Origin: Mycolicibacterium sphagni
GTDB lineage: Bacteria; Actinomycetota; Actinomycetes; Mycobacteriales; Mycobacteriaceae
Assembly (NCBI RefSeq): GCF_002250655.1
Contig: NZ_NOZR01000033.1
Coordinates: 1-64,000, forward strand
DNA: 64,000 nucleotides
Direction of reading: 5' to 3'
Shown: piece after piece, positions 17,032 through 25,856 of the stretch
Position numbering within the stretch: position 1 is the stretch's first letter
Layout: every line of letters begins with the position of its first letter
The notes under the pieces: model-generated
Seen by the model: only the letters and a program-made list of their open reading frames with translations
Databases searched by the model: none
Told to the model about the DNA's origin: nothing
Translations under genes and position numbers: made by a program

Positions 17032-17957
17032 TCGAGCTTGACGGGGTAGCAAAGACGTTCGACGGAAACGTCCTCGCGCTGCAGGACGTGAGTTTTTCCG
17101 TCGCCACCGGGTCGATCTGTGCCCTGCTCGGTCACAACGGCGCAGGAAAGACCACCACCATCAACATCTTGTCCACGTTGACGCGGCCAACCTATGGCCA
17201 GGCGATTGTGGCCGGATACGACGTCGTCAAAGAAGCGGGCCGAGTGCGCGCTTCTATCGGCATGACTGGGCAGCACGCCGCGCTCGACTGGCAGCTCAGC
17301 GGTCGGGAGAACCTGGTGATGTTCGGCCGGCTGCACGGCATGCGTCGCAAGGACGCGCGCGCCCGGGCCGATGCGTTGATCGACCAGTTCGATCTTGCAC
17401 ATGCCGCTGACCGGCGCGTGGTCACGTATTCGGGTGGCATGCGGCGCCGCATCGACATTGCCGCCGCATTGGTCGTGCCGCCGAAGGTCCTCTTCCTCGA
17501 CGAGCCCACGACCGGTTTGGATCCGCGCAGCCGTCGTACGGTGTGGGATCTGGTGTCGTCGTTGGCGGCCGACGGTGTGACAGTCCTGCTCACTACTCAA
17601 TATCTCGAAGAGGCGGACGTACTCAGCGATTCGATCGTCGTCATCGACCACGGCCGGGTGATTGCCAGTGGCACTGCCGAAGACCTCAAGAGCCGCATGG
17701 GATTCAGCTACTGCACAGTGAGTCCGGTAGATCCCGCCGATCTGCCCAAGATCCTGGCCGTGCTCGCCGATCTCAGGGACGCCGAGGCCGATGAAGAGGC
17801 CAACACGGTGTCGGTGTTGGCAACCAACGGCGTTGCGACGCTCAGCGAGGTATTTCGCCGGGTCGACCAACTTCATATCGAGCTTGCCGACATCTCGCTG
17901 CGCAAACCGTCCCTAGACGAGGTATTCCTCCATCTCACAGGCAGCGTTACCGCGTGA
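17028..17957 (+). CDS. drrA: ABC transporter ATP-binding protein, DrrA type
   Basis: 309 aa with Walker A (GHNGAGKTTT), the DrrA-type block TGQHAALD and GRENL, ABC signature YSGGMRRR, Walker B FLDEPTTGLD and switch His region TTQYLEE. The long C-terminal extension is typical of DrrA-like ATPases for amphipathic substrates. It overlaps the next gene by four bases (GTGA). DrrABC-type exporters occur in GPL and PDIM loci of mycobacteria, where they are linked to lipid export. Starts at GTG 17028 without a ribosome site. Confidence 0.9.
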   Translation: MIELDGVAKTFDGNVLALQDVSFSVATGSICALLGHNGAGKTTTINILSTLTRPTYGQAIVAGYDVVKEAGRVRASIGMTGQHAALDWQLSGRENLVMFGRLHGMRRKDARARADALIDQFDLAHAADRRVVTYSGGMRRRIDIAAALVVPPKVLFLDEPTTGLDPRSRRTVWDLVSSLAADGVTVLLTTQYLEEADVLSDSIVVIDHGRVIASGTAEDLKSRMGFSYCTVSPVDPADLPKILAVLADLRDAEADEEANTVSVLATNGVATLSEVFRRVDQLHIELADISLRKPSLDEVFLHLTGSVTA

Positions 17958-18709
17958 CCGCAGTTGCCGTTCTCACCGAACGGATCGTTCGGGAATCGCT
18001 GCGCGGTGACTTGCCGTTCGCGGTTCTCGCGCCGGCCGGCAACTTCGTCATCTTCAATCTCGCGCTGCGCAATGTGATCGACACCGGTGGGATCACCTAC
18101 GCCCAGTACGTCCTGCCGGTCATCCTCGTCCAAGTGACACTGCTCGGTGCGCTGACCACCGTCGACCGCGCCGCCCGAGAACACCAGTCCGAGCTCGGGG
18201 TTCGGCTCCGCACGATGCCCCTGTCCACGTTGACACCGCTGGCAGCGCGCATGCTGTACTGCCTCGTCCGCGCAGCGATCGCGTTGCTCGCCACTCTCGG
18301 CATCGGGTACGCCTTCGGGTTCCGAATGGGCGGAGGATTCGGCTATCTGGCGGCGTTCGTCGTGCTCGTCCTGACATTCACACTGGCATTGTCGCTCGTC
18401 TCGGATGCCACCGGAGTATGGCTCTCGGGCTCTTCGATCGCCAGCGAAGGCGGCACCAGTCAAGTCCTGCTGGTGCCCCAACTGCTGCTCGTCATGCTGT
18501 CCACCGGGATGGCCCCCGTCGAGTCATTTCCTGACTGGCTGCATGGATTCGTGCAATATCAGCCAGTTTCCTTGATCACCGCAACCCTGCGACAGCTCAC
18601 CGCTGGCACTATCGCCGTCGGCGACCTTGTGAGCAGCTTCGCATGGTGCATTGCATTGTTCGTGGCATGCGGAGTACTGGCTGTACGGGTGCAGAGGCGG
18701 ACACAATGA
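17954..18709 (+). CDS. drrB: ABC transporter permease, DrrB type
   Basis: 251 aa ABC-2-type permease with about six hydrophobic segments. A GxAxVE-like motif (GMAPVESFPDWL) before the last helices is typical of DrrB/DrrC proteins. It overlaps the ATPase gene (GTGA) and the following permease (ATGA), so the three are one tightly coupled unit and probably form one heteromeric exporter. Confidence 0.88.
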   Translation: MTAVAVLTERIVRESLRGDLPFAVLAPAGNFVIFNLALRNVIDTGGITYAQYVLPVILVQVTLLGALTTVDRAAREHQSELGVRLRTMPLSTLTPLAARMLYCLVRAAIALLATLGIGYAFGFRMGGGFGYLAAFVVLVLTFTLALSLVSDATGVWLSGSSIASEGGTSQVLLVPQLLLVMLSTGMAPVESFPDWLHGFVQYQPVSLITATLRQLTAGTIAVGDLVSSFAWCIALFVACGVLAVRVQRRTQ

Positions 18710-19506
18710 CCACGAACACACCACTACGGAGCTCCCTGGTCAGCGAGAGCCTGGTGTTTGCGGGCCAGCTCCTCACCCACTGGCGCCGGGCCCCGGTGGT
18801 ACCGATCCAATCTGTGCTGTTCCCAACGTTTCTGCTGATCACGTACTACCTACTGGTCGGCAAGTCGATCATGCGAATCACCGGGACCGACAGCCTCTAC
18901 GGTTTGGTGCCTACATGCGCCATCGCCGGCGCTTTTTCCGGGGCTCTGGCGGCCGGCCTCACTTTGTCCCTCGAGCGCGACGGCGGTCTGATCAGCCAAA
19001 TGTGGGTGTTGCCGGTGCACCGCGCCAGTGCCATGACCGGCAGGCTGCTCGCAGAAGCGGTGCGCACGCTGGCAAGTACGGCCGTGATCACCGCGGTCGG
19101 CGTCGGGCTCGGACTGCGCTTCCACGGCAACTGGCTCGCTCTGCTCCTGTTTCTCTTCGTGCCGGTGATGGTCGTGATCGTCTTTGCGATGGCAGTGATT
19201 GCACTGGCGGTGCGCGCCAAGGACGGAACGGTGCTCATCTGGCTGGGCCTGCCGGCTATCACCGCGGTGTTCGCGAGTTCTGGATCTCCGCCGGTTGAAT
19301 CGCTGCCCTCGTGGATGTGGCCGCTGCTCCGATTCCAGCCGATGGAGCCGATTGTCGAGACCATGCGGACACTTGCTCGAGGCGGCTTTCCGCTGGTGCC
19401 ACTGTTGATCGGCGTGCTATGGACCGTTGTGGGCGCAGCCATCGTCGGGCCACTCGCGGTCCGCGGGTACCGTGCAGCTGCCGAATCCGGCGGCGCCCGC
19501 GGCTGA
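18706..19506 (+). CDS. drrC: ABC transporter permease, DrrC type
   Basis: 266 aa ABC-2 permease, homologous in layout to the preceding one, with the related motif SPPVESLPSWMW before the C-terminal helix. The ATG at 18706 overlaps the previous stop (ATGA); a longer frame from 18643 would lie inside drrB and is unlikely. It ends two bases before the convergent stop of a glycosyltransferase gene, leaving no room for a terminator. Confidence 0.88.
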   Translation: MTTNTPLRSSLVSESLVFAGQLLTHWRRAPVVPIQSVLFPTFLLITYYLLVGKSIMRITGTDSLYGLVPTCAIAGAFSGALAAGLTLSLERDGGLISQMWVLPVHRASAMTGRLLAEAVRTLASTAVITAVGVGLGLRFHGNWLALLLFLFVPVMVVIVFAMAVIALAVRAKDGTVLIWLGLPAITAVFASSGSPPVESLPSWMWPLLRFQPMEPIVETMRTLARGGFPLVPLLIGVLWTVVGAAIVGPLAVRGYRAAAESGGARG

Positions 19507-19508
19507 CG

Positions 19509-20786
19509 TCAGTTTCGGCTGGACAGTGCGAACTTCTCCACGAGATCTGCTGTGACAGCCACACTTTCGGCAGGTTTGGTCATCCGTGACGCGAGTTGAC
19601 GGGCATTGTCGAGGTACTCCGGAGCCAGGACTGTACGCAAGTCAGCAATCAACGTTTTCTCGGTAGTCGCCACCAGGCGCCGGCCAGTGCCCACCTTCAG
19701 TCGCTTGACCCGCGCTCCCCAAAAGCCCTGATCCGGCAATATCCACAGAATCAACGACGGGCAGCCAGCCCGCAGCCCCGCGTTGGTGGTGCCTGCTCCA
19801 CCATGGTGCACAACCGCGCGGCAGGCCGGGAAGATCTCGGCGTAGTTCATGGCGCCGACCACCTTGACATGGTCGAACTGCGGAACGCTGCTGAAGTCGG
19901 TGGAACCCGCCCCGATCAACGCCCGCTCCCCCAGTTGCGCGCAGGCCCTGGCGATCATCGCGACCATTTCACCGAAAGATGCGAGCGGCATGCTGCCGAA
20001 GCCGAAGAAGATCGGCGCTGTTCCCGCCGCGATCCACGACGCGACGTCCTCGTCGTCATCCGCCGCCAATTCCAGCGTCAGAGCGCCGACGAACGGCCGC
20101 TGGGGCGGAGAGTGCCTGTTCCATTTCGCCCAGTCGTCCGCGAGCCCGGGGTAGCAGACCGCATCGTAGGCCTGGATTTCCATCGCTCCGCGTTCGGCGA
20201 TTCGCTGGGTCCAGTGGCCTGTGGACTTGGGCAGGCCGAGCTCGAGTCGCTGCGCGTCGTCGGCGGTCCGATGCCCGCGCCAGGTCAGGTGCTCCATTGC
20301 AGCCATCAACGCACGGCCCGCCGGTGCCGGCAGGAAGGGCACTAGGCGACCGTTGGCGCGCAGCGGGAAAATCTGCAGTGTGGCCAACGGAATGCCGTAG
20401 TACTCCGCGACATTGGCGGCGATGCCTTCGTAATTCATACCGGTGAGGATGAGGTCGGCATCCTCAGCCAGTGACATCAGCGTCTTGCCGGCCTCTTCTC
20501 GGCATTGGTCGATGGGGTCGGCGAGTTCGCGCATCAACCTGTTCAGTTCCTGCCCGCGCCAGGGCTTGCTGAAAAGCAGTGTGAAGTAGTCATGATGCGG
20601 CTCGATAACCTCCTCTACGGCCGGGCCGTAGGCGACGGCTTCAGGTCCAGCGGACGCAGCGAAGCCGACCATGTCGGGGGCCACAACCAAGCTGACGTCG
20701 TGCCCGCGGCGGACCAACTCGCGACCGACCGCCGCGAACGGTTCCACTTCGCCACGACTTCCCCAGTTCGCCAAGACAAATTTCAC
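19509..20786 (-). CDS. GT1-family glycosyltransferase (GPL Gtf-like)
   Basis: 425 aa. N-terminal NWGSRGEVEP and C-terminal VVHHGGAGTT followed by LPDQGFWG are the family motifs. GTG at 20786 is chosen: it lies behind AAGGA and gives the same N-terminus as the paralogues; a longer frame from 20831 would overlap the upstream gene. It is the last gene of a minus-strand run (dehydrogenase, decarboxylase, acyltransferase, two glycosyltransferases) with only ten bases to the gene before it. It could use a sugar made by that run, but this is not provable from sequence. Confidence 0.9.
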   Translation of the reverse strand: MKFVLANWGSRGEVEPFAAVGRELVRRGHDVSLVVAPDMVGFAASAGPEAVAYGPAVEEVIEPHHDYFTLLFSKPWRGQELNRLMRELADPIDQCREEAGKTLMSLAEDADLILTGMNYEGIAANVAEYYGIPLATLQIFPLRANGRLVPFLPAPAGRALMAAMEHLTWRGHRTADDAQRLELGLPKSTGHWTQRIAERGAMEIQAYDAVCYPGLADDWAKWNRHSPPQRPFVGALTLELAADDDEDVASWIAAGTAPIFFGFGSMPLASFGEMVAMIARACAQLGERALIGAGSTDFSSVPQFDHVKVVGAMNYAEIFPACRAVVHHGGAGTTNAGLRAGCPSLILWILPDQGFWGARVKRLKVGTGRRLVATTEKTLIADLRTVLAPEYLDNARQLASRMTKPAESVAVTADLVEKFALSSRN

Positions 20787-20796
20787 CGCGAGTCCT

Positions 20797-22071
20797 TCAC
20801 CTGCAACGCACGTTGGCGAAAGTCTCGACAAGGTCTGCGGCAGCCGCAGCGCCTTCGGCGGGCTTGGTCATCTGGGCGGCGACCTGGCGAGCCCGGTCGG
20901 CATACTGCGGAGTGAGTATCTGGCGCAGATCCGCGACCAGCGACTTAGCGGTAGTGCGTGAAAAGCGGCGGCTGGTGCCCACTTTCAGCCGTTTGATGAC
21001 TGATCCCCACATCTGACGGTCGGGTGCCGACCAGAGGATCAGCGTAGGGACACCCGCGCGCAAGGCACCTGCGGCGGTGCCGGCCCCGCCGTGGTGAACG
21101 ATCGCGCGGCACGTCGGGAAGATCGCGGCGTAGTTCATCCGATTGACCACCTTGACGTGGTCGGCATGCGAATCAGCGCTGTTGAACCCGCTTGAGCCCG
21201 CACAGATCAATGCCCGTTCACCCAGCTGTGCGCAGGCGTCGCTGATCATGGCCAACGTGTCGGCGGGAGACCTCATCGACATGCTGCCGAAGGCAAAACA
21301 AATCGGCGGAGTACCCGCGGCAATCCACGAGGTGACCTCGTCGTCCGCCTGCGTGGCGACCTCCAAGGTCAGTGCGCCGACGAACGGCCGCTGGTCGCGC
21401 CAATTCGCCCACTCCTGCGCCAAGCCGGGAAAGCACGCGTCGTCATAGGCCTGGAGTTCCAGCGATCCGCGCTCCGAGATCCGACGCGTGGCAGACCTGG
21501 AGTCCTTCGGTAGCCCTAGTTCCTGGCGCTGCTCCTTCTCGGCATTGCCCGCCACGCGCGACGTAATCCACCAAAAGGCAGCCATTGTCGCCCGACCTAA
21601 CGGCGCAGGCAGAAATTGCAGAAGCTGGCCGTTGGGGCGCAGTGGATAGTAATGAAGCGTGACCATCGGGATGTCGTAGTACTCCGCGACATTGCCGGCG
21701 AGGTCCTCGAAAACCTGGCCATGGAACAACAAATCCGCGCCTTCGGTCACGGACATCAACGCGTGGGCGAGTTCCGACCGGCATCGTTTCTGGAATTCCC
21801 AGTCTTCGCGGTACATCTGTCGCTGACGGCTCAGTTGCCAAGGGCGGTGGGCGGATTCGCCCTTTTGGTTCGCCCCGGAATTCTTTGCCAGCGCCATCTG
21901 GGAATCCGGGCCATATGCGACGGCTGTGAACCCCGCCGATTCGACGAAGGCGATCTGGTCGGGCGGGACGGCCACCAGCACCTCATGCCCCCGGCGCGAC
22001 AACTCGTATCCGACTGCCAGGCATGGCTCGACATCGCCTCGAGTTCCGTACGCTGCCAACGCAACTTTCAT
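20797..22071 (-). CDS. GT1-family glycosyltransferase (GPL Gtf-like)
   Basis: 424 aa. N-terminal AAYGTRGDVEP, donor motif IVHHGGAGTA then SAPDRQMWG. It has PDR where most relatives have PDQ. The start ATG overlaps the stop of the acyltransferase gene before it (four bases), so the two are coupled. An equivalent acyltransferase/GT1 pair occurs at 32327-34775, in reversed gene order. Confidence 0.9.
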   Translation of the reverse strand: MKVALAAYGTRGDVEPCLAVGYELSRRGHEVLVAVPPDQIAFVESAGFTAVAYGPDSQMALAKNSGANQKGESAHRPWQLSRQRQMYREDWEFQKRCRSELAHALMSVTEGADLLFHGQVFEDLAGNVAEYYDIPMVTLHYYPLRPNGQLLQFLPAPLGRATMAAFWWITSRVAGNAEKEQRQELGLPKDSRSATRRISERGSLELQAYDDACFPGLAQEWANWRDQRPFVGALTLEVATQADDEVTSWIAAGTPPICFAFGSMSMRSPADTLAMISDACAQLGERALICAGSSGFNSADSHADHVKVVNRMNYAAIFPTCRAIVHHGGAGTAAGALRAGVPTLILWSAPDRQMWGSVIKRLKVGTSRRFSRTTAKSLVADLRQILTPQYADRARQVAAQMTKPAEGAAAAADLVETFANVRCR

Positions 22072-23291
22072 CGCGGCGTCTCCGTTGTTCTAGGTGCGGC
22101 GGTCGGCGCTGGCGCGGCCGGCGGGGTGGATCCCGCCCCCGATTCCTGGGCCGTAGCCTTTCGCCGCTCGAAGCGAGACTTGAGTGCGATCGCCGGCTTC
22201 TCGACGACGAACCAACTCACTGCGGCAAGTGGCACAGTGACAGCGGTTGCGACGATCGCGAAGACAACCGGACTCAGAACGGCCAACCCACAGATGACCA
22301 GCAACTGCTGGATAGGCCACGCATAGACATACACGCCATAGGACAGATCGGTTCGTAGCCGGAACCGCCTGTTGTGGATGAGCGCGCCCGTGACGATGAC
22401 GGCGTAGGCCAGTGGAAGCGCCGCGAGTACCCGATAATTGGGCAGAAAGCTCGACACAAGAACGATGGCGACACTCAGTACCACCAGCGACCATCGAGCC
22501 GGAATAACGTTTCGGAACTGGTAGATCAACGCGCCGGCCAGGAACATAAGAGCGAATCTGGCGACGATCGCTTGCACAAAAAGCGTGGCGGTGGCCGCGT
22601 CCATCTTCTGTTGTGACTCTGCAAGATCCGCGAAGACGCTCCACGCCGGCAATCGGATCGACCACAACAGCGTCAGCGCGAACAGTGTGGGAATGAACCA
22701 ACGACGACGCAACAAACCAACCGCACCGAACACCGCAACAGCGATGTAGCACAACACTTCCCAGATCAGAGTCCAGAGTGAACCGTTCCACACTCCCGGC
22801 ACCGGGATGCCGGACGGTGTAGCACCGACTCCTTGCTGGGTCAGCATCACCGCGCTGTTTCCGACAACGTATTCGAACGGCGCGGGAGACAGCAGCAACT
22901 TCCCCGCCGAACCGCCCTGGATGGCCACCCCGATCGGAGCGATCACAAACGCTGTGACGATCAGGCAAAACCACAGGCCGGGCAGGATCCGCAGCCCGCG
23001 AGCGACGAAATATTGGCGGACTCGCGGATGCCTGAACCAACTCCATGTGATCAGGAACCCGGAGATCGTGAAGAATCCGTCGACCCATACGTCCCGGAGA
23101 AGCTGGTGGGCGGGCGCGAACGACAGGTGGCGACCCGTGAGCAGCCAGGAGTGGTACACGATGACACCCGTGGCCATGACCAATCGGCAGGCGTTGAGTG
23201 CATTGCGTCGAGGATCGAATGCGCTCTCCAGGCTCCCACCGCGGGGGACGACGGGGGCGCTGTCAGCGGCGGATTTGGGCTCAGCGGTCAT
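22068..23291 (-). CDS. Acyltransferase-3 family membrane protein (short form, no SGNH domain)
   Basis: 407 aa with about ten hydrophobic helices. The motif VIVYHSW near residue 44 and DGFFTISGFLITWSW near residue 90 mark the acyltransferase-3 family (OafA/NodX type). Unlike the three large proteins in this window it ends after the membrane domain, with a short Pro/Ala-rich tail. Expected role: O-acylation of a sugar hydroxyl of the lipid. It sits between the decarboxylase (12-base gap) and a glycosyltransferase (overlap) and has a close paralogue at 32327-33499. Confidence 0.88.
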   Translation of the reverse strand: MTAEPKSAADSAPVVPRGGSLESAFDPRRNALNACRLVMATGVIVYHSWLLTGRHLSFAPAHQLLRDVWVDGFFTISGFLITWSWFRHPRVRQYFVARGLRILPGLWFCLIVTAFVIAPIGVAIQGGSAGKLLLSPAPFEYVVGNSAVMLTQQGVGATPSGIPVPGVWNGSLWTLIWEVLCYIAVAVFGAVGLLRRRWFIPTLFALTLLWSIRLPAWSVFADLAESQQKMDAATATLFVQAIVARFALMFLAGALIYQFRNVIPARWSLVVLSVAIVLVSSFLPNYRVLAALPLAYAVIVTGALIHNRRFRLRTDLSYGVYVYAWPIQQLLVICGLAVLSPVVFAIVATAVTVPLAAVSWFVVEKPAIALKSRFERRKATAQESGAGSTPPAAPAPTAAPRTTETPR

Positions 23292-23303
23292 CCCGACCGA
23301 TCC

Positions 23304-24293
23304 CTAGCCGAATTCTTTGAGGTACCACGGGTTGGCCCGCGCCCACTCGATGGTGCGGCGGATCCCTTCCTCGACGTCGACCTTCAGACGCCAGCCCAGC
23401 TCCCGCTGCGCCTTCGTCGAGTCCGGGATGCGGCGAGGAATGTCTTCATACCGAATGCCGAAACGTTCTGCTGTATCGACGGATTCGGCGCTGGACACCC
23501 CGTCGACAGCGGCAAGCTTGATCGCCAGGTCCACCGCCTCACGCATGGTCGTCTCGGTCATGCTCCCGACGTTGAAGGCCTCGCCGATCGCCGCGTCGCT
23601 CTCGGCGGCAAGCAAAGTTCCCGCGACTGCGTCATCGACGTAGGTGAAGCAGCGAGTCTGTTCACCGGAGTCGTACAGCAGAGGCCGGCGACCATTGAGG
23701 ATCCGGTGAACGGTCTGGGACACCACGAAGATCGGATTCTGGCGCGGGCCATAGACATTGAAGTACCGGACCACCGTCACCGGCAGCCCATGGGCGGCGT
23801 GCATCGCGAAGACCAGATGCTCGGCCATGCCCTTGCTGGTGCTGTAGCTCCACCGCGCAGTCTTCGTCGAACCGAGAACACGGTCGTCGTCTTCGGCCCA
23901 CGGCGGGTTGGGGTTCTTGCCGAACACCTCCGATGTGCTGGCGAACACCACTCGTATTCCATTGCGGTGGCTCAGTTCCAGCACGTGGCGAGTGCCGATG
24001 ACGTTGACGTCGAGAACCTGAAGCGGATCGTTCATGTAGTTCTTTACGCCGACCACCGCCGCCAAGTGAAACACCGTGTCGACATCGGGAGTCAGGGCTT
24101 CCTCAAGCGCCGCGAGATCGGTGACATCGCCCTGTACGAACCGGAAGTTGGGATTTCGGTCGAAGTCCAGGCTGCTGTCACGCGTGTTCTTCGCGAAGTC
24201 GAAAATGGTGACAGTGTCGCCGCGTTCCAGCAGTGCAGTCACCAAGTGCGATCCGATGAAACCGTAGCCGCCGGTCACGACGACATTGGACAT
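23304..24293 (-). CDS. NAD-dependent epimerase/decarboxylase, UXS/ArnA-like (probable UDP-glucuronate decarboxylase)
   Basis: 329 aa extended SDR. GGYGFIGS at the N-terminus; catalytic block FASTSEVFG, then RWSYSTSKGMAEHL; later RRIPD near residue 285. Ser-Glu after Thr in the first block, the RWxYSxSK segment and the late Arg-x-Pro match the UDP-glucuronate decarboxylase group (ArnA C-terminal domain, UXS). With the nucleotide-sugar dehydrogenase just upstream (gap ~48 bases) this gives a route UDP-sugar to UDP-uronate to UDP-pentose or 4-keto-pentose. The decarboxylase role is family-based inference; a plain 4-epimerase remains possible. Confidence 0.75.
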   Translation of the reverse strand: MSNVVVTGGYGFIGSHLVTALLERGDTVTIFDFAKNTRDSSLDFDRNPNFRFVQGDVTDLAALEEALTPDVDTVFHLAAVVGVKNYMNDPLQVLDVNVIGTRHVLELSHRNGIRVVFASTSEVFGKNPNPPWAEDDDRVLGSTKTARWSYSTSKGMAEHLVFAMHAAHGLPVTVVRYFNVYGPRQNPIFVVSQTVHRILNGRRPLLYDSGEQTRCFTYVDDAVAGTLLAAESDAAIGEAFNVGSMTETTMREAVDLAIKLAAVDGVSSAESVDTAERFGIRYEDIPRRIPDSTKAQRELGWRLKVDVEEGIRRTIEWARANPWYLKEFG

Positions 24294-24341
24294 AGTTGCT
24301 CTTTCGTTTTGCGTGTGGGTGGGCGAATAACTTTGAGCCGC

Positions 24342-25724
24342 TTAGCGACCGATCCCCTTATAGACGAAGCCCGCCGCCCGGGCGGCCGCGGGGTCGAAGC
24401 TATTGCGGCCGTCGAGGAACACGCAGCGATCGGCCGCGAGGTCCGCGAGCCGGACCAAAGGAATCTGGTGAAATTCTCGGTGACCGGCAAGGACCACCAG
24501 GGCGTCGGCGTCCTTGACCGCGGATTCGATGTCCGGGCTCAGCGGGATCTTGGTCACAGTGTGGGCCTCTTCATCGGGCACCCATGGGTCGTGGACGGTC
24601 AGCTGGCAGCCGGACCCTTCGAGTAATTCGACGACGTACTTGGTGGGGGTGAGCCGGCAGTCGCCAGTGTTGTTCTTGAACGCAATGCCCAGTACCGCGA
24701 TCTTGCTGTTTTCGATCGCCTTGCCCTGATCGGCCAACAGTTGGGTCAGCAAACCATAGGTGTAGCTGGGCATCGTGTCGTTGACCGTCCGCGACGTCCG
24801 CGGCACCCGCAACTCCAAGCCCAGGTTCTCGCCAAGGTGGTTGACGAACCACGGATCCTTCGTCAAGCAGTAGCCGCCGACACCCATGCTGGGCGACAGA
24901 ATGTTGACGTTGTGCATGCCTTTCGGCATTGAGTTCGCCGCGGCGATGACCTGGAGCACGTCCATGTCGAGGCGGTCGCAGACCTTGGCCAGTTCGTTCG
25001 CCATCGCGATGTTGAGGTCAATCCAGAGGTTGTCGGCGAGCTTGACCATCTCGGCCGTACGCGGATCCTCGACGACGATCGATTCCAGCCCGAGGGCGTG
25101 GCGCCACAGCGTGGCGCAGCTGCGGGCGCTGCGCTCGTCGACGGCGCCGACCACGACGGGGATCGACGTCAGCTCACGGATTGCCTGGCCTTCAGCGAGC
25201 CGCTCGGGGCAGAACGCCAGCCCGAAGTCGACGCCGGCCTTGAGGCCCGACACCTCTTCCAATATCGGCTGGACGAGGGTTTCGGTGGTGTCCGGCGGCA
25301 CGGTGCTCTTGAGAATCACGAGGTGGCCGGGGCGCAGGTGCTCGCCGACGGCCCGCGCTGCCGCCTTGATGTCGTCGACGATGGGCTCATAGTCCGGACC
25401 GAGCGGGGTGCCGACGGTGACGATGATGAAGTCGTTGTCCGCGACGACGCTGAAGTCGGTGGTGGCCCGAAGGCGGCCGACCTCGACACTGCTGGCAACA
25501 ATGTCGCCGAGGCCCGGCTCAGGCACATGACTCTTGCCCTGGTTGATCTCGTCGACGACATGCTGTCGTACGTCGATTCCCGTCACCGGCCAGCCACGGT
25601 CAGCCAGCACGGCGCCGATCACTGTGCCGATGTAACCGAAGCCCACCACGGCGATCCCCGACCGCATGCCGCGTACCAAAAGGTCAATCTCAGCGTCGCT
25701 ACGTCCGAACGCGCCTCTAGACAT
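24342..25724 (-). CDS. Nucleotide-sugar dehydrogenase (UDP-glucose / UDP-HexNAc 6-dehydrogenase family)
   Basis: 460 aa. N-terminal Rossmann motif GFGYIGTVIG, then TVGTPLG, KSTVPPDTT, FCPERLAEG, and the catalytic Cys in GVGGYCLTKDPWF at ~280. The last motif resembles the UDP-HexNAc/ManNAc dehydrogenase branch (GGHC...DPW) more than classic UDP-glucose dehydrogenase (GGSC..KD), so the substrate is open. The product is a uronic acid nucleotide. The ATG at 25724 has AAGGAG upstream at long spacing; an ATG at 25667 just before the Rossmann fold is an alternative. It is first in a minus-strand run of five genes; a hairpin lies between it and the preceding glycosyltransferase. Confidence 0.88.
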   Translation of the reverse strand: MSRGAFGRSDAEIDLLVRGMRSGIAVVGFGYIGTVIGAVLADRGWPVTGIDVRQHVVDEINQGKSHVPEPGLGDIVASSVEVGRLRATTDFSVVADNDFIIVTVGTPLGPDYEPIVDDIKAAARAVGEHLRPGHLVILKSTVPPDTTETLVQPILEEVSGLKAGVDFGLAFCPERLAEGQAIRELTSIPVVVGAVDERSARSCATLWRHALGLESIVVEDPRTAEMVKLADNLWIDLNIAMANELAKVCDRLDMDVLQVIAAANSMPKGMHNVNILSPSMGVGGYCLTKDPWFVNHLGENLGLELRVPRTSRTVNDTMPSYTYGLLTQLLADQGKAIENSKIAVLGIAFKNNTGDCRLTPTKYVVELLEGSGCQLTVHDPWVPDEEAHTVTKIPLSPDIESAVKDADALVVLAGHREFHQIPLVRLADLAADRCVFLDGRNSFDPAAARAAGFVYKGIGR

Positions 25725-25776
25725 TGCCGTTCTAGCTCCTTCGACTTCCCCGCGCGTCCTGGAATTAACCGGGTCT

Positions 25777-25796
25777 CCCGACCACGGTTGGTCGGG
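25777..25796. terminator. Perfect hairpin between glycosyltransferase and dehydrogenase genes
   Basis: CCCGACCA and TGGTCGGG form an eight-base perfect stem around a four-base loop, extended by one outer T-A pair. There is no U-tract on either strand. It sits 61 bases downstream of the glycosyltransferase stop and 53 upstream of the dehydrogenase start, so a U-less terminator or an operator are both possible. Confidence 0.45.
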
Positions 25797-25856
25797 ACGC
25801 AGCCTAATCGAATATTGACGACCTCGACCTGGAATTCGGACGGCTGCCCAAAGTGA

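Noticed and set aside
22833..24626. Long plus-strand frame (~600 codons) across acyltransferase, decarboxylase and dehydrogenase genes
   Set aside because: It crosses three well-supported minus-strand genes, has no domain motifs and no ribosome site; it is a GC-bias artefact.
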